A stretch of DNA of 64,000 nucleotides from the NCBI GenBank assembly GCA_035525495.1, contig DATLED010000005.1, positions 27,587-91,586 on the forward strand, written 5' to 3'. This DNA is from DATLED01 sp035525495 (GTDB lineage: Bacteria > Actinomycetota > Acidimicrobiia > Acidimicrobiales > CADCTF01). Shown one piece after another: positions 16,860 through 25,657 of the stretch. Each line of letters starts with the position of its first letter. Within the stretch, counting starts at the first letter, position 1. The notes under the pieces were generated by a model that was not told the DNA's origin, did not search any database, and saw only the letters and a list, made by a program, of their open reading frames with translations. The translations under genes and the position numbers were made by a program.

Positions 16860-17597
16860 GTGGAACGGACCCTGATCGTCCTCCCGACGTACGAGGAGGC
16901 GTTGAACATCGACGAAGCCCTCCGTCGGGTCCGCGCGGCGGCGCCCCACGTCGACGTCCTCGTGGTGGACGACAACAGTCCCGACGGAACCGCGGACATC
17001 GCCCGTTCGGTCGCTGCCGACCTCGGCCAGATCGACGTCGTCGTCCGGGCACGCAAGGACGGCCTCGGCAACGCGTATCGGCACGGGTTCCGGATCGGCT
17101 TCGAGCGCGGCTACGAGGTCCTGATGCAGATGGACGCCGACCTGTCGCACGCCGCCGCCGACATCCCCCGGCTTCTCGAGAAGCTCGACCGGGGCGCCGA
17201 CCTCGTCATCGGATCGCGCTACGTCCCGGGCGGGTCCGTGCCGCATTGGGCGTGGTACCGCCGGGCCATGTCTCGCTATGGGAACCGCTACGCCTGCTTC
17301 GTGTTGGGCCTGTCGATCCACGACGCCACCGCGGGATTCCGGGCATACCGGGCCGACACGTTGAAGGCCATCGACGTGTTCTCGACCCGGGCCAAGGGGT
17401 ACGGGTTCCAGATCGAGACGGCCTACCGGGTTTCGCGGCAGTCGCGTGCGCTGGACGAGGTCCCGATCGTCTTCACCGACCGCATCCGGGGCGCTTCGAA
17501 GATGTCCCCGGCGGTCATGAGCGAAGAGATGCTCCTCGTGACCTGGTGGGGCATCCGCGACCGCTTGCTCCCGCAGTTGCGCCGCCGCACGAAGTAG
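16860..17597 (+). CDS. Polyprenol-phosphate mannose synthase (Dpm1/Ppm1-like GT2)
   Basis: A 245-residue GT2 enzyme that transfers mannose from GDP-mannose to polyprenyl phosphate, giving the donor for GT-C mannosyltransferases such as that at 3581. Motifs are TLIVLPTYEEALNI at the start, VVDDNSPDGTADIA, the DxD in QMDADLSHAAADI, GSRYVPGGSVPHW, and HDATAGFRAYR. The C-terminal IVFTDRIRGASKMS is the standard end of the Dpm1 catalytic domain. There is no membrane anchor, so in mycobacterial terms it corresponds to the Ppm1 D2 domain alone. Convergent with the methyltransferase gene; their stop codons are 1 bp apart. Confidence 0.9.
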   Translation: MERTLIVLPTYEEALNIDEALRRVRAAAPHVDVLVVDDNSPDGTADIARSVAADLGQIDVVVRARKDGLGNAYRHGFRIGFERGYEVLMQMDADLSHAAADIPRLLEKLDRGADLVIGSRYVPGGSVPHWAWYRRAMSRYGNRYACFVLGLSIHDATAGFRAYRADTLKAIDVFSTRAKGYGFQIETAYRVSRQSRALDEVPIVFTDRIRGASKMSPAVMSEEMLLVTWWGIRDRLLPQLRRRTK

Positions 17598-17598
17598 G

Positions 17599-18312
17599 TC
17601 AGTAGGGCCAGTCGCCTTTGCGGAGCTTGGTGACGATCAGAGCCTTCAGGACGACGTTGCGGGCGAACCAGGGCAGCTGCGCCAGCTGCCGTCCGGCGTT
17701 CCCGCGGCGGCTCAGCGGCGGGTTGCGACGGTACTCGGCCAGCGAGGCGGAGCGGCCGACGTAGGTGAAGCGGCCGTCGAGCAACAACGACGACAGGATG
17801 GCGAGGGTCACGCCGACCGAGCTGAACGAATCGTGGACCAACAGCGTCCCGCCGTCCCGCACGCGCTCGCCCCAACGGCGGATGTCCTCGAGCGCGGGCC
17901 GGTACCGATGGGCGCCGTCGATGTAGAGGACGTCGATCTCGCCGGCCACGTCGGCCAGCGCGTCGGACGAGAACGCGCGCAGGTGTCGGACCCGATGGCG
18001 CACGCCCGCCGCTTCGAGGTTGGCGACGAACGCGTCGTGGTCGCCCCGCGCGGCATCCGCGAACCCCTCGAGCTCCTGCGGGCCGCGGTCGTTGCCGGCA
18101 TGCGGGTCGATGGCGACGACCTCGACCCCGGGCGCGGCCGCCGTCGCCAGCACGATCGTCGACCGGCCCTGGAAGCTGCCGATCTCGACGATGGTGGCGG
18201 GCGGGCGCAAGGCCGACGAGGCGTCCCACAACCGCCGCGCTTGCGCGTCCGTCATCCATCCCTCGACGGAGGCCACGGCCCCCAACGTGGTGGTGAAGTC
18301 CGACGCAGGCAC
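17599..18312 (-). CDS. Class I SAM methyltransferase (Methyltransf_24 type)
   Basis: A 237-residue methyltransferase. ATIVEIGSFQGRSTIVLA is the SAM-binding loop, VVAIDPHAGND the acidic ribose-binding strand, and IDVLYIDGAHRYRPALEDI the third motif typical of the cephalosporin-hydroxylase/rhamnosyl-methyltransferase-like group found in glycan and secondary-metabolite loci. The C-terminus is basic (VLKALIVTKLRKGDW). The GTG start is only 18 bp from the TTG start of the divergent GT4 gene, and a TATCCT box lies 6 nt above it. It probably methylates a sugar or a small glycan precursor. Confidence 0.82.
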   Translation of the reverse strand: MPASDFTTTLGAVASVEGWMTDAQARRLWDASSALRPPATIVEIGSFQGRSTIVLATAAAPGVEVVAIDPHAGNDRGPQELEGFADAARGDHDAFVANLEAAGVRHRVRHLRAFSSDALADVAGEIDVLYIDGAHRYRPALEDIRRWGERVRDGGTLLVHDSFSSVGVTLAILSSLLLDGRFTYVGRSASLAEYRRNPPLSRRGNAGRQLAQLPWFARNVVLKALIVTKLRKGDWPY

Positions 18313-18317
18313 GGCCG

Positions 18318-18324
18318 TAGGATA
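18318..18324. promoter_or_regulatory. Symmetric -10 element shared by two divergent genes
   Basis: TAGGATA reads TAGGAT on the plus strand, 7 nt before the TTG at 18331. It reads TATCCT on the minus strand, 6 nt before the GTG at 18312. The whole divergent gap is 18 bp, so one box would have to serve both leaderless transcripts. Confidence 0.5.
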
Positions 18325-18330
18325 CGGCGC

Positions 18331-19500
18331 TTGGAACCGGGTCTCGCCCCCCTCGTCGCCGCATCCGGGCTCCGGCGCGTGCACCTGCTGGCGTGGCGCG
18401 ACCTCGAGGATGTCGAGGCCGGGGGATCCGAGGTCCATGCCCACGAGATCGCCAAGCGATGGGCCGGCGCCGGGCTCGACGTGACGCTCCGCACGTCCTA
18501 CGCGCAAGGTCGTGCCACGAGGGTCGAACGTGACGGCTACCGGGTCGTCCGCAAGGCCGGGCGGTACCTCGTCTTCCCCCGCTCGGTGCTGAGCGAGCTC
18601 GCGGGCAGGCTCGGGCCTTGGGACGCGGTCGTCGAGATCTGGAACGGCGTCCCCTTCTTCTCGCCGTTGTGGACGGGTCGCAAGCCGTCCATCGTGTTCC
18701 TCCACCACGTCCACGCCGAGATGTGGCGCATGGTCATGCCGGAGAACGAGCGGCTGGCGCGTGCCGGCGAGCTCCTCGAGTCCCGCCTCGCGCCGCCGAT
18801 CTACCGGCGGACGCCGATCGTGACGCTGTCCGAGTCCTCCAAGCGTGAGCTCGTCCGCGACCTCGGCTTCGCCGACGAGAAGGTCACCGTCGTCCGGCCC
18901 GGCATCGACGCCCGCTTCACCCCGGGCGGTCGGCGCGCCGAGCAACCGCTCGTCTGCGCGGTCGGCCGACTCGTCCCCGTGAAGCGCTACGACATGCTCA
19001 TCGAGGCGATGGCGCGAGTGCACGCGCACCACCCTGGCGTCGAGCTGGTGATTGCCGGCGAGGGTTATGAGCGCCAAGCGCTCGAGGAGCTCGTGAAGCG
19101 CCTCGGCGCGACGGCGTGGGTCTCGATGCCCGGCCGCCTCGACGACGAAGAGGTGATCGACCTCTATCGCCGGTCGTGGCTCGTCGCCAGCAGCTCCTTG
19201 CGCGAGGGGTGGGGGATGACGGTGACCGAGGCGGCGGCGTGCGGGACGCCCGCGGTCGCCACCCGGATCGCCGGCCACGAGGACGCGCTCGTCGACGGCG
19301 AGACCGGGCTGCTCGCCGACGCGGGTGACGTCGTCGACCTGGCAGGCAAGATCGACCTCGTCCTCGGCGACGAGGTGCTGCGCAAATCGCTCGCCGAGGC
19401 GGCGTTCGAACGGAGCAAGGCCCTGACGTGGGACGCGACGGCGCGGCGGGCGTTCGAGGTCCTGGCTGCCGAGGCGGATCGCCGCACACGCCGTCGATGA
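18331..19500 (+). CDS. GT4 (GT-B fold) glycosyltransferase
   Basis: A 389-residue retaining glycosyltransferase. The N-terminal half carries HLLAWRDLEDVEAGGSEVHA and IVFLHHVHAEMW. The C-terminal glycosyltransferase group 1 domain shows VCAVGRLVPVKRYDMLIEA, LVIAGEGYERQALEEL, and the EX7E-type donor site SLREGWGMTVTEAAACGTP. TTG at 18331 was chosen because a TAGGAT box lies exactly 7 nt upstream; GTG at 18379 is the alternative and would begin VHLLAW. It overlaps the AftD-like gene by 4 nt (ATGA), so the two should act together. Donor and acceptor are unknown. Confidence 0.87.
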   Translation: MEPGLAPLVAASGLRRVHLLAWRDLEDVEAGGSEVHAHEIAKRWAGAGLDVTLRTSYAQGRATRVERDGYRVVRKAGRYLVFPRSVLSELAGRLGPWDAVVEIWNGVPFFSPLWTGRKPSIVFLHHVHAEMWRMVMPENERLARAGELLESRLAPPIYRRTPIVTLSESSKRELVRDLGFADEKVTVVRPGIDARFTPGGRRAEQPLVCAVGRLVPVKRYDMLIEAMARVHAHHPGVELVIAGEGYERQALEELVKRLGATAWVSMPGRLDDEEVIDLYRRSWLVASSSLREGWGMTVTEAAACGTPAVATRIAGHEDALVDGETGLLADAGDVVDLAGKIDLVLGDEVLRKSLAEAAFERSKALTWDATARRAFEVLAAEADRRTRRR

Positions 19501-22500
19501 CGCGACGCGGGTCGATCGCGGCCCACGTCCTCCTGGCGGTGCTGACCTACGTCCCGATCCTCCGGTCCCGGCCCGGCATCGTCGGTGCCGACACGAAGAG
19601 CTACCTCTACCTCGACCCTTCCAAGCTCCTCTCGAGAGCGGCGTTCATGTGGGACCCCGACGTCGGCATGGGCACGCTGACCCACCAGACGATCGGCTAC
19701 TTGTTCCCGATGGGCCCCTGGTACTGGGTCCTCGACGAGCTCTCCGCGGCGGACTGGGTCGCGCAGCGCCTCTGGTTGGCGACGGTGATCTTCGCCGCCG
19801 GCGCGGGCGTGCTGTTCCTCGGGCGGACGCTCGCGTGGCGAGGCTCGGCGATCGTCGTCGCGGCGCTCGCCTACATGCTGAGCCCGTACCTCCTCGACTA
19901 CTCGGCGCGGATCTCGGTGATCCTGCTGCCGTGGGCGGCGCTGCCGTGGATGGTGGGCCTCACCGATCGCGCGCTGCGCCGCGGCGGCTGGCGCCACCCC
20001 GCGCTCTTCGCCCTCGTCGTGCTCTGCGTCGGGGGGGTGAACGCCACGGCGCTCGTGTTCGCCGGACTCGGGCCGGTCCTGTGGATCGGATTCGCCTGGC
20101 GAGACGTCGGCATCGGTCGTGCCAGCGCGACCGCGCTCAGGATCGGCGGGCTGACGGCACTGCTGTCGGTCTGGTGGGTCATCGGGCTCGCGGTCCAGGG
20201 CGGCTACGGCATCCCGATCCTCCGCTACACCGAGACGATCGAGACAGTCGCGCGCACGTCGCTGTCGTCGGAGGTGCTGCGCGGCCTCGGCTACTGGTTC
20301 TTCTACGGCAACGACAAGCTCGGACCTTGGATCGAACCGGCCGTCCAATACACGCAGCAGGTCTGGCTGATCCTCGTCGGCTTCGCCGTCCCCTGCCTCG
20401 CCCTCGCCGGCGCCGCGGTCCTGCGATGGCGCCATCGGGCGTACGCCATCTCGCTCGTCGTCGTCGGTACCGTCATCGCCGTCGGCGCCCATCCGTACGA
20501 CGACCCCCCACCCCTCGGAGCGGCCTTCAAGGCACTGGCGTCGACCTCGACCGTCGGCCTCGCACTGCGGAGCACGCCGCGGGCCGTCCCACTCGTCGCC
20601 CTCGGGATGGCGCTCCTGCTCGGCGCCTCGCTCACGGCCCTCGCGCGGCGGTTCCCGGTCGCGGGAGCAGTGGCTTCATTGGCGGCGTCGGCGCTCGTGC
20701 TCGCGGGGCTGCCGCCGCTCTTCTCCGGCGACCTCGCGGTCGGCGAGCACATCAGTCGCCCCGAGCTCCTCCCGCCGTACTGGCAGGAGGCCGCGGACCA
20801 CCTCGACGCCGCCGGCGACTCGACGCGCGTCCTCGAGCTCCCCGGGGCCGACTTCGCGTCGTACCGCTGGGGCAACACCATCGACCCGATCACGCCGTAC
20901 CTCATGGACCGGCCGTACGTCGCCCGCGAGCTCATCCCCTACGGCACCCCGGGCACGCCCGATCTCCTCAACGCCTTCGACCGTCGGCTGCAGGAGGGCG
21001 TGTTCGAACCGTCCGCGTTGGCACCGATCGCTCGCCTGATGCGCGCCGGCGACGTCGTCCTGCGCAACGACCTCCTCTTCGAGCGCTACCGCACGCCGCG
21101 GCCACGCGTCCTCCTCGATCAGCTCACGCCGCGGCCCGAGGGTGTCGGCGAGCCGACCGCGTTCGGCCCCCCGTCTGCGACCCACCCCGCAGGACCGGTG
21201 CCGCGGGTCGACGAGCTCGAGCTCGCCGTAGCGGCCGCCATCGCCGACCCCCCTCCAGTCGTCGACTTCCCGATCCACAGCGTCCCGAGGATCGTGGGCG
21301 CCGCGCCCGCCGGTCGCAGCCTCCTCGTCGCCGGTGACGGTGAGGGCTTGGTCGACCTCGCTGCCGCGGGCCTCCTCGACGGCGCGGGCCCCATCCGTTA
21401 CGCCGCCTCGCTCACGTCGACGTCGGCGTGGGACAGCGCCCTCTCGGACTCTGGTCAGCTCGTCCTCACCGACACCAACCGCAAACGGGCCCGTCGGTGG
21501 GGGACCGTGCGCGAGAACACCGGTTACACCGAGCCCGCCGATCACGCGCCGCTGCGAGACGACCCGACCGACGCCCGCCTCGAGGTCTTCCCGAAGCAGA
21601 CCACCGCGGACCAGACGGTGGTGCAGCTGCGCGGCGTCCGCGCCGTGCGGGCCACGCGGTACGGCAACCCCGTCTCGTACACGCCGGAGGACCGGCCGGC
21701 CAACGCCCTCGACGGGGATGTGTCCACTGCGTGGCGGGTCGGCGCCTTCGCCGACGTCGCGGGTGAGAGGCTCCGGGTCGACCTCACCGCGCCCGTCGAG
21801 GCCTCCGCGGTGACGATCGTGCAGCCCCTCACCGGCCCGCGCAACCGCGTCATCACCAAGGTGACGCTTCGCTTCGACGGCGGCCATCCCGTGGACGTCG
21901 ACCTCGGCCCGGCGTCGCTCACGGCCGCCGGCCAGCAGGTCACCTTCGCGTCACGGCGCTTCCGCTCCATCGAGGTCGAGGTGCTCGAGACCAACGTCGG
22001 CCGCCGTCCGAAGTACGACGGTCAGAGCGGCGTCGGCATCGCCGAGCTGCGCGTCGGCGACGTCCACGTCGACGAGGTCGTGCGGCTCCCGACGGACCTG
22101 CTGGCGCGGGCGGGTGCACGCGCCGCCGCCCATCCGCTGTCGGTCGTGCTGACGCGCCAACGCAGCAACCCCGCCGACCCTGCCCGCACCGACGAGGAGC
22201 CGTCGCTGGTGCGTACGTTCGAGCTGACGTCGCCCCGTCCGTTCGTCCTCGAAGGATCGGCGCGCCTCGCAGCGACGACCGCCGACGACGCCATCGACCG
22301 GTTCCTCGGGGTCACGGGACCGATCGCGCGGTCGGACGCGCGCCTCCCCGGCGACCTGGACGCCCGCGCCTCGGCGGCCATCGACGGCGATCCGGGCACG
22401 GCGTGGAGCCCCGGGCTCCTCGACCAGGTCGGGCACTGGCTCGAGGTCGAGTCGCCGACATCGCAGACCTACGACCACCTCGACCTGCAGGTCGTCGCCG

Positions 22501-23792
22501 ACGGCCGCCACTCCGTCCCGAAGCGCATCCGCATCGAGGTCGATGACGAGGACGCGCGCTTCGTCGAGCTGCCCGCGATCGCCGACGACGCGTCGAGGCG
22601 CGGTGCGACCGCGACCGTGTCGGCGACCTTCGAGCCGGTCACCGGTCGGCGCGTGCGTGTGACCATCGAGGACGTACGTCGCGTCACGACCCCGGACTTC
22701 TTCAGCGGCGACCCGCTCGACCTGCCGGTCGCCATCGCCGAGCTCGGCTTGCCGAACCTGCGGGTCTCCGCCCCGTCGCCGACGACGGCCCTCGACCTCC
22801 CGTGTCGCGACGACCTCGTGACCGTCGACGGGCGACCGTTCCCGGTGCGCCTCCGCGGAGAGGTGCTGGCCGCCGCATCCCGCAGTCCCCTCCGGATCGA
22901 GGCGTGCGGGGTGTCTGGGGGACTCGACCTCGCCGTCGGGGATCACGAGGTCCGCACGGCGCACGGGACGGCCACGGGCATCGACGTCGACCGGCTCGTC
23001 CTCCGTTCCGAGCCGACGACGGCGGCGACGACCGCGTCGGTGCCCGCCGACCCGCCGCGCCTCGGTGTCGAGACCGTCGGTCGCACCGGCTTCGACGTCG
23101 CGGTCGCCGCCGGTGGCCGGCAGCCCTTCTGGCTCGTGCTCGGCCAGAGCCACAGCGTCGGCTGGCACGCGACGGTCGCCGGAAAGGACCTCGGTCCACC
23201 GGCGCTCGTCGACGGCTACGCGAACGCCTGGCGCATCGACGCGAACGGCGAAGCGCTCGAGGTGCGCCTCCGCTGGACGCCGCAGGAGCGGGTCTGGGTG
23301 GGCTTGGCCGTCTCCGCCACTGGCCTCCTGTTCTGCCTGTTGCTCCTCCTCGTCAGCTTCCTCCGCTCCGGCACCCGCCCGCTTGGGCGTTCCCGGCGAG
23401 ATCCCGTCGTGCGCTCCGCGTTGGGCGAGCGGTGCCGGGCGCCGGAGCTGGCGCCGCCGCCGCGTCCCCACCCGTGGGCGCCGCTCGTCGTGCTCGTCGT
23501 GTTCGGCAGCGCCGCGGGTCCGGTCGTCGGGACCGTCGCCGCCGCAGTCACGCTGCTCGCCGTCGTCGTCGTGGCCGCCCGGTGGCTGGTGGCCCTCGGC
23601 GCGGCGGCCACCCTTGCCGCGGCCGGCGCGTACGTCGCCTTCCAGCAGCACCGCTACGGGTACCCCCCCGACTTCGCCTGGCCGGTCAACGTCGAGCGGG
23701 CCGCCGACCTCGCGTGGGTCGGCGTCGCCCTCCTGGCCGGTTCCGCGCTGAACCACGCCGAGCGGGCCCCTGCGATCGCAATCGAACCGTAA
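19497..23792 (+). CDS. aftD: Alpha-(1->3)-arabinofuranosyltransferase AftD-like protein
   Basis: A giant membrane glycosyltransferase of 1431 residues. The N-terminal GT-C domain has a conserved loop DTKSYLYLDPSKLLSRAA, then MWDPDVGMGTLTHQTIGYLF and PMGPWYW. This is the sequence family (DUF3367) of mycobacterial AftD, which adds alpha-1,3 arabinofuranose branches using decaprenyl-phosphoryl-arabinose. The long central part holds carbohydrate-binding/discoidin-like segments (NALDGDVSTAWRVGAF; IDGDPGTAWSPGLL), and helices return at the C-terminus (VWVGLAVSATGLLFCLLLLL). It starts ATGA on the GT4 stop. The donor-making DprE genes are not in the window. An arabinan-like polymer in this organism is an inference from the homology. 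Confidence 0.87.
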   Translation: MTRRGSIAAHVLLAVLTYVPILRSRPGIVGADTKSYLYLDPSKLLSRAAFMWDPDVGMGTLTHQTIGYLFPMGPWYWVLDELSAADWVAQRLWLATVIFAAGAGVLFLGRTLAWRGSAIVVAALAYMLSPYLLDYSARISVILLPWAALPWMVGLTDRALRRGGWRHPALFALVVLCVGGVNATALVFAGLGPVLWIGFAWRDVGIGRASATALRIGGLTALLSVWWVIGLAVQGGYGIPILRYTETIETVARTSLSSEVLRGLGYWFFYGNDKLGPWIEPAVQYTQQVWLILVGFAVPCLALAGAAVLRWRHRAYAISLVVVGTVIAVGAHPYDDPPPLGAAFKALASTSTVGLALRSTPRAVPLVALGMALLLGASLTALARRFPVAGAVASLAASALVLAGLPPLFSGDLAVGEHISRPELLPPYWQEAADHLDAAGDSTRVLELPGADFASYRWGNTIDPITPYLMDRPYVARELIPYGTPGTPDLLNAFDRRLQEGVFEPSALAPIARLMRAGDVVLRNDLLFERYRTPRPRVLLDQLTPRPEGVGEPTAFGPPSATHPAGPVPRVDELELAVAAAIADPPPVVDFPIHSVPRIVGAAPAGRSLLVAGDGEGLVDLAAAGLLDGAGPIRYAASLTSTSAWDSALSDSGQLVLTDTNRKRARRWGTVRENTGYTEPADHAPLRDDPTDARLEVFPKQTTADQTVVQLRGVRAVRATRYGNPVSYTPEDRPANALDGDVSTAWRVGAFADVAGERLRVDLTAPVEASAVTIVQPLTGPRNRVITKVTLRFDGGHPVDVDLGPASLTAAGQQVTFASRRFRSIEVEVLETNVGRRPKYDGQSGVGIAELRVGDVHVDEVVRLPTDLLARAGARAAAHPLSVVLTRQRSNPADPARTDEEPSLVRTFELTSPRPFVLEGSARLAATTADDAIDRFLGVTGPIARSDARLPGDLDARASAAIDGDPGTAWSPGLLDQVGHWLEVESPTSQTYDHLDLQVVADGRHSVPKRIRIEVDDEDARFVELPAIADDASRRGATATVSATFEPVTGRRVRVTIEDVRRVTTPDFFSGDPLDLPVAIAELGLPNLRVSAPSPTTALDLPCRDDLVTVDGRPFPVRLRGEVLAAASRSPLRIEACGVSGGLDLAVGDHEVRTAHGTATGIDVDRLVLRSEPTTAATTASVPADPPRLGVETVGRTGFDVAVAAGGRQPFWLVLGQSHSVGWHATVAGKDLGPPALVDGYANAWRIDANGEALEVRLRWTPQERVWVGLAVSATGLLFCLLLLLVSFLRSGTRPLGRSRRDPVVRSALGERCRAPELAPPPRPHPWAPLVVLVVFGSAAGPVVGTVAAAVTLLAVVVVAARWLVALGAAATLAAAGAYVAFQQHRYGYPPDFAWPVNVERAADLAWVGVALLAGSALNHAERAPAIAIEP

Positions 23793-23813
23793 TGAAGGGG
23801 GTAGAGTGCCGGC

Positions 23814-23837
23814 GAGTTGTGACTGGCGTCACAACTC
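23814..23837. promoter_or_regulatory. Operator-like palindrome upstream of the peptide ABC operon
   Basis: GAGTTGTGAC, a 4-nt TGGC spacer, then GTCACAACTC: a perfect 10-bp inverted repeat. It lies 49 bp before the start of the substrate-binding protein and just below a TAGAGT box (23802-23807), the place where a repressor would cover the transcription start. Confidence 0.6.
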
Positions 23838-23886
23838 CGGGACCGTTCCGCAGGGGCCGGCCCGTCGAAGCCCAGGAGATGCATCT

Positions 23887-25596
23887 GTGAGTTCCGGAAC
23901 CCGAACGCAAGGGTCTCCGCTGGCGAAGCTGCTGGTGGTCCTTGCCCTGGTCTCTCTCGTCGCCGCGGCATGCGGTGGTGGGAAGGACAAGAATGCGAGC
24001 GACAGCGGCGAAGGCGGCATCGTCAAGCCCGACGAGAGCGCCGATCGCGAGGGCACCCCGACGCCCGGCGGCACGATGACCATCGGAGTCGAAGCCGAGA
24101 CCGCCGGTTGGCAGCCGTGCGTCGACTCACCGTCGGAGTCCGGGACCATGGTGTTCCTGGCGGTCTACGACCAGCTGATGGCTCGCGCCGACGACGGCAA
24201 GGTCCAGCCCTGGCTGGCCGAGTCTCTGACCCCTTCGGCGGACAAGCTGTCGTGGACGCTGAAGCTGCGCTCGAACGTCAAGTTCCACGACGGGACGCCG
24301 CTGGACTCCGCCGCGCTGAAGTCGAACTTCGACGCCAACAAGGCCGACGCCTCCCGCTGCGCCTCGGCGTTGAAGCCGGTCTCCGGCATGGAGGTCGTCG
24401 ACCCGCTCACCGTCAAGTACACGCTCTCGGCGCCCTACGGCCCCTTCCCGGAGCTGTTGACCGGCACGGCGGGCATGCCGTTCTCGCCGGCCAACGCCGC
24501 CGCCAAGGGCAAGGACGTGTCGTCGAACCCCGTCGGCACCGGCCCGTTCGTCTTCAAGTCGTGGGAACGCGACTCCAAGCTCACCCTCGAGAAGAACCCG
24601 AACTACTGGCAGAAGGATCTTCCGTACCTCGACTCCGTGATCGTCAAGCCGATCCCGGACGAGGACGCTCGCCTCGCGTCGCTGAGCACGGGTGAGATCG
24701 ACGTGGGCTTCACCCTCCGGCAGGAGTACGTGGGCCGCGCCCGCGAGCAGGGCGACGCCATCAAGCGCTACGAGTTCGTCGGCAACAACTCCGGCTCGTC
24801 GATCTTCAACGTGAAGCGTCCGCCGGTCGACGACAAGCGCGTCCGCCAGGCCTTCGCCTTCGCACAGAACCAGGACCAGCTGGTCGAGGTCCTCGGCGGC
24901 AAGGGCATCACGCCGGCGTCGAGCCAGTTCTTCTCGAAGGACTCGCCGTGGTACTCGGAGAAGGTCGCCAAGGGCTACAAGCAGAACAACCCGACCGAAG
25001 CCAAGAAGCTGCTCGACGCCTACAAGGCCGATCCCGCCCGGTCGGACGGCAAGAAGCCAGGCGATCCGGTGCACATCCAGTTCAACTGCCCGCCGGACCC
25101 CACGCTCATCGCCTACGCGCAGGCCGTCCAGCAGATGGAGAGCAAGGTCGGCTTCGAGGTCGAGCTCAAGCAGGTCGAGCAGGCCACCCACATCAACAAC
25201 GCCGTGGGCAAGCCGCCGTACACCGACGCCGACTACATGATCAACTGCTGGCGCCTCGGTGGCCAGGGTGACCCGGACGGCGTCCTCTTCAACCAGTACG
25301 GCGTCCCTGACGGCAACGCCGCCAACGTCACCAACTACAACAACCCCGAGGTCCAGGCCCTCCTGAAGACCGCTCGCGAGAGCGACGACTTCAAGACCCG
25401 CTACGACGCCTACGAGAAGATCGGCCTGATCTTCGACGAGGACGTCCCGCACACCTGGACGGGCTCCACGGCGGCTTCGGTGTACGCCAAGCCGACCTAC
25501 AAGGGCCTCACCACCTGGAAGTTCCCCGACGGCAAGGCCAAGGGGAAGTTCGAGCAGGCCGTGGTCCGGTTTGGCCAGGTCTGGGTCGGCAAGTAG
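23887..25596 (+). CDS. ABC transporter substrate-binding lipoprotein, family 5 (peptide/nickel type)
   Basis: A 569-residue extracellular solute-binding protein of the DppA/OppA family. The lipoprotein signal LVVLALVSLVAAACGGG has the lipidated Cys at residue 29, followed by a disordered acidic linker and then PGGTMTIGVEAETAGW. Family hallmarks are LAESLTPSADKLSWTLKLR, VKFHDGTPLDSAALKSNFD, NPVGTGPFVFKSWERDSKL, and EKNPNYWQKDLPYLDSV. GTG at 23887 follows AGGAG with an 8-nt gap. It is the first gene of a five-gene transporter operon and is probably controlled through the palindrome upstream. The ligand could be an oligopeptide or another small solute. Confidence 0.92.
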   Translation: MSSGTRTQGSPLAKLLVVLALVSLVAAACGGGKDKNASDSGEGGIVKPDESADREGTPTPGGTMTIGVEAETAGWQPCVDSPSESGTMVFLAVYDQLMARADDGKVQPWLAESLTPSADKLSWTLKLRSNVKFHDGTPLDSAALKSNFDANKADASRCASALKPVSGMEVVDPLTVKYTLSAPYGPFPELLTGTAGMPFSPANAAAKGKDVSSNPVGTGPFVFKSWERDSKLTLEKNPNYWQKDLPYLDSVIVKPIPDEDARLASLSTGEIDVGFTLRQEYVGRAREQGDAIKRYEFVGNNSGSSIFNVKRPPVDDKRVRQAFAFAQNQDQLVEVLGGKGITPASSQFFSKDSPWYSEKVAKGYKQNNPTEAKKLLDAYKADPARSDGKKPGDPVHIQFNCPPDPTLIAYAQAVQQMESKVGFEVELKQVEQATHINNAVGKPPYTDADYMINCWRLGGQGDPDGVLFNQYGVPDGNAANVTNYNNPEVQALLKTARESDDFKTRYDAYEKIGLIFDEDVPHTWTGSTAASVYAKPTYKGLTTWKFPDGKAKGKFEQAVVRFGQVWVGK

Positions 25597-25657
25597 CCAC
25601 CCCTTCCCACAGCTAGAACGTCACTGCACCTCGAGGAATTGGAGTCCGGTCGGCACC

